The translations under genes were made by a program, and so were the position numbers. The notes beneath the pieces were generated by a model, which was given only the letters and a program-made list of their open reading frames with translations, did not search any database and had not been told where the DNA came from. Of a stretch of DNA of 11,588 bases, positions 8,170-11,588 are shown piece by piece. Within the stretch, counting starts at the first letter, position 1. Each line of letters starts with the position of its first letter. The stretch comes from Candidatus Altimarinota bacterium. GTDB lineage: Bacteria > Patescibacteriota > Gracilibacteria > BD1-5 > UBA2023. The stretch covers positions 1-11,588 of the forward strand of contig DNKW01000086.1 of NCBI GenBank assembly GCA_003488655.1, given 5' to 3'.

Positions 8170-8346
8170 TTAATGCTTAGTTTCTTTCAGTTTAAAAATA
8201 ACGTGTTTTCGGAGTTTCTTGTCGTACTTTCGAAGTTCGAGCTTTTCTCCAGCTGCGAAATTTCTCTTCTGTACATTGGTGATGTATCCCATGATTCCTG
8301 ATTCCGTAGAGATGCAAGACATGTATGTTCGTTTTCCTTTTGCCAT
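8170..8346 (-). CDS. rpmG: 50S ribosomal protein L33
   Basis: A complete 58-aa protein, normal for L33 (about 50-56 aa), which sits near the E site of the large subunit. The C-terminal signature is clear: AAGEKLELRKYDKKLRKHV followed by IFKLKETKH. It starts MAKGKRTYMSC and has a single Cys, so it lacks the paired CxxC motifs and is of the zinc-independent type. Its four glycines are all GGN. The ATG at 8346 gives the family-typical MAKG start. The leader carries a dispersed-repeat arm (8374-8399), and a shared palindromic terminator follows the stop. Confidence 0.93.
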   Translation of the reverse strand: MAKGKRTYMSCISTESGIMGYITNVQKRNFAAGEKLELRKYDKKLRKHVIFKLKETKH

Positions 8347-8373
8347 AGTAGAAAATATTAGAAGTAATTAATT

Positions 8374-8399
8374 GGATTCCCGCTTTCGTGAGAATGACG
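8374..8399. repeat. single dispersed-repeat arm in the rpmG leader
   Basis: Read on the minus strand it is CGTCATTCTCACGAAAGCGG followed by GAATCC, the same layout as the arms of the 7147-7294 element (GTCATTC, then a GCGAA-like centre, then GGAATC). It would be transcribed in the rpmG 5' leader if the promoter at 8414-8440 is correct. No partner arm is seen nearby. Confidence 0.5.
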
Positions 8400-8413
8400 A
8401 ATTTATGGAGCAC

Positions 8414-8440
8414 AGTATATGTTTTTTTTTAAATTTACAA
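8414..8440 (-). promoter_or_regulatory. candidate promoter of rpmG
   Basis: Minus strand: -10 TATACT (8414-8419) and -35 TTGTAA (8435-8440) with a short 15-bp, A-rich spacer. The leader would be about 60 nt. Confidence 0.4.
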
Positions 8441-8461
8441 ATCTTTTTGTAAAAAAGGGTT

Positions 8462-8490
8462 TTTTGAATAGAATGCGGGAAATTTATAAC
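8462..8490 (+). promoter_or_regulatory. candidate promoter of obg, giving an almost leaderless mRNA
   Basis: -10 TATAAC (8485-8490) with -35 TTTTGA (8462-8467) at 17 bp, or TTGAAT (8464-8469) at 15 bp. Only 9 nt separate the -10 from the ATG at 8500, so transcription would start about 2-4 nt before the start codon. Confidence 0.4.
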
Positions 8491-8499
8491 CCCTCTTGT

Positions 8500-9861
8500 A
8501 TGTTTATCGATGAAGTAAAAATCACTATCAAAGCCTGAAAGGGCGGAAACGGAATCGTTTCATGGCGTCGCGAGAAGTGTATCCCGAATGGAGGTCCGTA
8601 CGGATGAGATGGGGGATACGGAGGGAATGCGTACCTTCGTGCGACATCTAACATGAATACTCTCTCCGACTTTCGTCATACCCATACTCTCCGGGCTCAA
8701 AATGGAGAGGACGGAGGGACAAAAGAGATGCACGGTGCCAAGTGAGAAGACCTGATTATCAAGGTGCCAGTTGGAACTATCGTTACCGATGCGGAAACGG
8801 GTGATACTATCGTCGATTTGAGTCATGAGGGGGAGACGTATCCGCTCTGTCAAGGAGGACGAGGAGGATTCGGGAATGCCCATTTTCCATCCAGTGTTCG
8901 TCAGGCTCCCGCTTTCGCAGAACTTGGAGATATAGGAGAAGAAAAGTGTGTAAAACTCGAATTGAAACTCGTTGCCGATATCGGGATTATCGGACTTCCG
9001 AATGCGGGGAAATCCACTCTTATCCAGAGTGTGACAAACGTACGCCCAAAGATTGCCGATTATCCATTCACGACTCTTATTCCCAATCTCGGGGTTATGG
9101 AACACAAGGGACAGAACCTGATCCTTGAAGATGTTCCGGGACTCATTCCTGGAGCTTCGGAAGGAAAGGGACTCGGTATTCAGTTCTTGAAACATATCGA
9201 ACGAACCCATGTACTTCTCCATCTTCTCGACATGAGCCAAGGAGAGGAGGCGGTGGTTCAGAATTACAAGGATATTCGAAAGGAACTGGAGCTTTTTTCC
9301 GATTCCCTTGGGAAAAAAGAGGAAGTGATCGTGTTCTCTAAAGCCGATATCATCCCCCCGGATGAAATCATCCCTCTTTCTAAGAAGCTCGCAAAGCACT
9401 TCAAGGGAAAGAAATATTTTACTATCTCTGCCGCGGGATTTCAGTGAATCGATGAGCTCAAAGATTTTTTGATTTCGGAATATGCCGGAAAATCATTTGC
9501 AGTGGAGGATGGGGAAGGTGATGGGGAAGATACTCCGATGAAATTCTATGATCTCAAAGATTTCCAAAAAAGTGATAGTTTCAAGATTACAAAGACCGGT
9601 GAGCGCGAGATAACCGTGACGGGAGAGCGAATCGAACAGATTGTTCGTATGACTGATATGAAGAACTTTGAAGCGGTTGCTCGTGTGTATGATATTATGG
9701 AGAAGCTTCATATCCTCACAAAGGTTCATGCAATGCTTCGGGCAAATATAGAAGAATACTTCTTCGAAGGATCGGATGATGAGGATTTTGGGAAAGTGGT
9801 CATCGCCGGACGGGCATTTCCTTTAGAAAAAACGGTTTTTCAGAAGAAATCAAAAAAATAA
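8500..9861 (+). CDS. obg: Obg/CgtA GTPase, 50S ribosome assembly and stress factor
   Basis: A 453-aa protein with all three Obg domains. The N-terminal glycine-rich Obg fold (1 to about 158) begins MFIDEVKITIKAGKGGNG and has GGPYGGDGGYGGN and CQGGRGGFGN. The G domain (about 159-330) has P-loop GLPNAGKST (about 165-173), G2 FTT, G3 DVPG (about 211-214), G4 FSKAD (about 277-281) and G5 SAA. The OCT domain (about 360-453) includes VTGERIEQIVRMTD. Four TGA codons (8536, 8605, 8743, 9445) must be Gly, two of them inside invariant glycine clusters. G4 has Ser instead of the usual Asn of NKxD. The ATG at 8500 gives the canonical MFxDxxxI start; there is no Shine-Dalgarno sequence and perhaps almost no leader. 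The stop codon lies inside a palindromic terminator. Confidence 0.97.
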
Positions 9862-9911
9862 TCTAAAAAAATAGAGATACGAATATTCGTATCTCTATTT
9901 TTTTAGATTAT
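9858..9911. terminator. bidirectional terminator, 54-nt perfect palindrome containing both stop codons
   Basis: Two 27-nt arms are perfectly inverted about the centre between 9884 and 9885 (GAAT/ATTC). The obg stop TAA (9859-9861) lies in the left arm and the stop of the convergent ATPase gene (TAA, 9905-9903) in the right arm. Seven-base A and T tracts serve both directions. Confidence 0.9.
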
Positions 9912-10454
9912 CTCCATTTTTTTCCTGACCCCGACAATGAGTCCGCCATTGGGATTATCTCGAAAATAAAGTTCATCCACGAGATTCGTCACGAGTTGGA
10001 AAAGTCCACGCCCTCGCTTTCCGAGATATCATTCGAATCAGATAGGCGATTTGGATTTTTTCAATTCTTCCATCTCCTGGCTTGTCTTTGATTCGACCCC
10101 TCGCCCAGTATCGCACACTTCCATATTGATGGCGAGGACCTTTTCCAGAGTTTTGAAATGTATGATGAAATGATTCTTATCAAGAGGGAGGCTTCCATAC
10201 TCGATGGAGTTGTTTACGAGCTCATCCGATATCAGAGCAAAACGATTTTTCCACGGCACTTCGATATTATTTTTTTGGAATAACAACAGTATGAGATCAC
10301 GAATGATTTTTGATTGATTGTAATCCGCCTTAAAAGTGAGTTCCAAATCGAAATTTCCAAAATCAGAAATATTCTTGTTTATGAAATCGACCAGTTCACC
10401 GTATTCAAGATGAGAGATATCTATCTGGAGCATTGATAGGAGGGATAAATCCAT
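9903..10454 (-). CDS. RsbW/SpoIIAB-like GHKL ATPase domain protein
   Basis: A 183-aa protein with a histidine-kinase-like ATPase fold: N-box DELVNNSIEYG (E78, N82), G1 box CDTGRG (D115) and G2 box GKRGRGLFQLV (about 145-155). Two TGA-Gly codons (10040, 10031) lie just before the G2 box, and without recoding the protein would lose it. Such stand-alone domains act as anti-sigma factors/serine kinases (RsbW, SpoIIAB) or as ATPase parts of signalling proteins. No anti-anti-sigma partner, phosphatase or sigma gene is adjacent, so its target is unknown. The start is ATG 10454: the upstream in-frame TTG at 10469 overlaps the -10 box and cannot be in the transcript. The leader would be only about 7 nt. 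Confidence 0.8.
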
Positions 10455-10468
10455 AAATATACCACGCA

Positions 10469-10497
10469 ATTATATCAATTACTATACCTAAAGTCAA
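10469..10497 (-). promoter_or_regulatory. strong promoter of the GHKL ATPase gene
   Basis: Minus strand: -35 TTGACT (10492-10497), 17-bp spacer, consensus -10 TATAAT (10469-10474) with an extended -10 TG. The distance from the -10 to the ATG is 14 nt. The -35 overlaps the U-tract of the HU terminator. Confidence 0.75.
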
Positions 10498-10533
10498 AAA
10501 AAAAGACCATTTGTAAAAACAAATGGTCTTTTT
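10496..10533 (-). terminator. intrinsic terminator of the HU gene
   Basis: A 15-bp perfect stem (10500-10514 with 10519-10533; upper part GACCATTTGT) with an AAAA loop is followed on the minus strand by a run of nine U (A-run 10496-10504). It begins 10 nt after the HU stop. Confidence 0.9.
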
Positions 10534-10543
10534 CCTATAAAAA

Positions 10544-10816
10544 CTATCTTACAGACTCTTTAAGAGTTTTACCTGCTCGGAATACAGGAGATTTCATAGC
10601 TGGGATCATAATCTTCGCCCCAGTCTTAGGATTTACTCCGTTTCTCTTAGCTCGGTGAGATACCTTGAAGGCACCAAAACCAGTAATATTAACTTCTCCA
10701 CCTTTCTTGAGTTCAGCAGTAACTACTGAAATCATAGAATTAAGAGCTTTTCCAGCAGCATCTTGAGAAAGACCTGCAGCAGTAGCAACTGCTTTAATAA
10801 AATCCTGTTTTTTCAT
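10544..10816 (-). CDS. hup: histone-like DNA-binding protein HU
   Basis: A complete 90-aa HU, exactly the family size. HU is a nucleoid protein that bends DNA as a dimer. Features in order: N-terminal helix pair MKKQDFIKAVATAAGLS, GGEVNITGFGAFKV (the family's conserved V-x-GFGxF strand), the DNA-clamping beta arm with RNGVNPKTGAKIMIPA, and the closing VFRAGKTLKESV. The intercalating Pro of the RNPxTG-type arm is in NPKTG. All nine glycines use GGN codons, and the gene looks more AT-rich than its neighbours. It has its own promoter and a strong terminator. IHF is a less likely reading, given the standard HU length and arm. Confidence 0.96.
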   Translation of the reverse strand: MKKQDFIKAVATAAGLSQDAAGKALNSMISVVTAELKKGGEVNITGFGAFKVSHRAKRNGVNPKTGAKIMIPAMKSPVFRAGKTLKESVR

Positions 10817-10852
10817 AAAAATTGTTATTATAGAGATAAAATAACAAGAGCG

Positions 10853-10880
10853 ATTATATGAAGGCTAAAGCAAAAAGCAA
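10853..10880 (-). promoter_or_regulatory. promoter of the HU gene
   Basis: Minus strand: -35 TTGCTT (10875-10880), 16-bp spacer, consensus -10 TATAAT (10853-10858). The leader would be about 29 nt. Confidence 0.65.
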
Positions 10881-11100
10881 ATGTTTTTTTGTTTTTTTAT
10901 CAAATAATCTCATTTTCCGTGTCTATCGAGTGAGATAAATTATCTCGTTTCTTGCTTTAATGGAGAGGATTCTAATATATTGCAACGGATATGTTTTTTT
11001 CTTCATTTTTTCTTTTATTTTCCCTATAAAACTGGTAAGATACTGTCGTAGAATAGGTATTTCTTCTTCGGATTTCGGCATTCTTTCTTTGAATGTGAGC
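10881..11100. other. divergent intergenic spacer without a recognisable gene
   Basis: The interval between HU (10816) and the tmRNA start (11140) is 323 nt. Apart from the two promoters it holds homopolymer T tracts and a small inverted repeat GAGATA-aat-TATCTC (10932-10946). Short ORFs that cross it run into the tmRNA and show no protein features. I see no RNA gene here. Confidence 0.6.
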
Positions 11101-11128
11101 TTGATTTTTCACACATTTTCCATATACT
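11101..11128 (+). promoter_or_regulatory. promoter of ssrA
   Basis: -35 TTGATT (11101-11106), 16-bp spacer, -10 TATACT (11123-11128). The mature tmRNA 5' end at 11140 is 11 nt after the -10, consistent with a few nucleotides removed by RNase P. Confidence 0.65.
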
Positions 11129-11139
11129 TCTCAATACAT

Positions 11140-11588
11140 GGGGATGATATAGTATTCTACTTGGAGACTTCGTCATACTTTGTACCGCTATCCGGGAGGT
11201 GCTTATAACTTCCGCAATCAATAATAAGCACCACAATTGCTAACACTCGTGTTGCTAAGGGTCTTGTAGCTTTCAAGAAAGCTCTCGCTCCTTCTTTTAG
11301 CCCAGCTTTCGCTGCCTAATCGAAAACCGTAGCCTCCTTTCGGGGATGAGTGCCGGCTGGCCTGCTACAAATCTGAGAATGCATCTATCTCGTGCACCTC
11401 TTATATCTAGAGATCTCTCCTCTCTGAACTTCTGATACCTCTGGACAGAGAACGAGCAGTATATCCGGTCATATCCTCTCAAGCGTTTTTGATTCTATTC
11501 GAGCGAGAGAGTATCCAAAAGAATCTATGATAGTAGACGTCGAGGATGACCTCTAAGGACATGGGGGCGGTTCCCATCATCTCCACCA
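11140..11588 (+). ncRNA. ssrA: tmRNA (transfer-messenger RNA), complete
   Basis: tmRNA with SmpB rescues stalled ribosomes and adds a degradation tag. The 5' end GGGGATGATATAG pairs with the 3' end: G11140-G11146 with C11578-C11584 form the 7-bp acceptor stem (one G-U), followed by A and an encoded CCA at 11586-11588. A T-arm stem ATGGG/CCCAT lies at 11561-11577, but its 7-nt loop is GGCGGTT, not the usual TTCRANY type. The internal reading frame (11239-11319) ends in the typical small hydrophobic residues and TAA. The 449-nt length is longer than the common 350-400 nt; the region after the tag, where pseudoknots lie in known tmRNAs, is large. It is the one-piece type, not circularly permuted. 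Confidence 0.93.
11239..11319 (+). other. tmRNA tag-peptide reading frame (26 codons plus TAA)
   Basis: Reading from GCT at 11239 gives ANTRVAKGLVAF, KKALAPSF, SPAFAA, then TAA (11317-11319). The A-N beginning and A-F-A-A end match the usual tag pattern (the C-terminal small hydrophobic residues are protease signals). An A lies four bases before the proposed resume codon, as in known tmRNAs. The exact resume codon is inferred; the frame is open a few codons further upstream. At 26 aa it is longer than most tags. Confidence 0.75.

Noticed and set aside
8560..9399. 279-aa open frame on the minus strand
   Set aside because: It is antisense to obg, which has complete Obg, G and OCT domains.
1..10454. 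Many frameshifted or nonsense-broken pseudogenes
   Set aside because: The interruptions are always TGA, never TAA or TAG, without any frame change, and fall at glycine positions. Recoding explains all of them.
1..10454. UGA as tryptophan (Mycoplasma-type code 4)
   Set aside because: TGA positions align with invariant glycines (P-loop-like and Gly-rich motifs), while tryptophans are encoded by TGG.
10960..11236. Short plus- and minus-strand ORFs upstream of and into the tmRNA
   Set aside because: They overlap the ssrA promoter and the tmRNA body and have low-complexity products without domain features.
11297..11482. 61-aa minus-strand ORF
   Set aside because: It lies entirely within the tmRNA on the opposite strand.

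Overview
The window reads as a chromosomal segment of a Candidate Phyla Radiation bacterium that uses genetic code 25, in which UGA means glycine. That points to Gracilibacteria (BD1-5) or Absconditabacteria (SR1); I lean to Gracilibacteria because the DNA is not extremely AT-rich, but this segment alone cannot decide. The evidence is direct. Seven genes (tsaD, a bitopic membrane protein, ftsA, an S74 fibre, ymdB, obg and a GHKL ATPase) look broken under the standard code. Each becomes one full-length protein when in-frame TGA is read as Gly, and many of the 26 TGA codons counted fall on family-invariant glycines. Under the standard code these genes appear as fragments, so coordinates here follow code 25.

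Layout. Positions 1-4366, all minus strand: a TPR protein (3818-4366), then ftsA (2435-3640), an uncharacterised bitopic membrane protein (811-2442) and tsaD (to 809, running off the window). The last three are tightly coupled by an 8-nt overlap and a 1-nt gap. Positions 4463-6154, minus: a membrane-anchored surface fibre with GNVGIG repeats and a self-cleaving peptidase S74 chaperone, ending in a strong terminator. Positions 6328-7137, plus: a YmdB-family metallophosphodiesterase, divergent from the fibre gene. Positions 7147-7294: a MITE-like inverted-repeat element. Positions 7425-8115, plus: two small unknown proteins. Positions 8170-8346, minus: ribosomal protein L33. Positions 8500-9861, plus: the ribosome-assembly GTPase Obg. 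Positions 9903-10454, minus: a solo RsbW-like ATPase. Positions 10544-10816, minus: histone-like HU. Positions 11140-11588, plus: a complete tmRNA ending exactly at the window edge with an encoded CCA.

Themes. The content is mostly housekeeping: translation (TsaD, L33, Obg, tmRNA), cell division (FtsA), nucleoid (HU) and RNA turnover or signalling (YmdB), plus one surface fibre and several unknowns. No start codon has a convincing Shine-Dalgarno sequence, and two genes (obg and the ATPase) have promoters so close to the ATG that their mRNAs would be nearly leaderless. Convergent gene pairs are separated by perfect palindromes that can act as bidirectional terminators, one of which contains the stop codons of both genes. 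I found no CRISPR array, transposase, rRNA or tRNA. The most unusual points are the recoding itself, a non-canonical T-loop in the tmRNA, the ftsA-bitopic-tsaD coupling, and the weak or absent translation-initiation signals.
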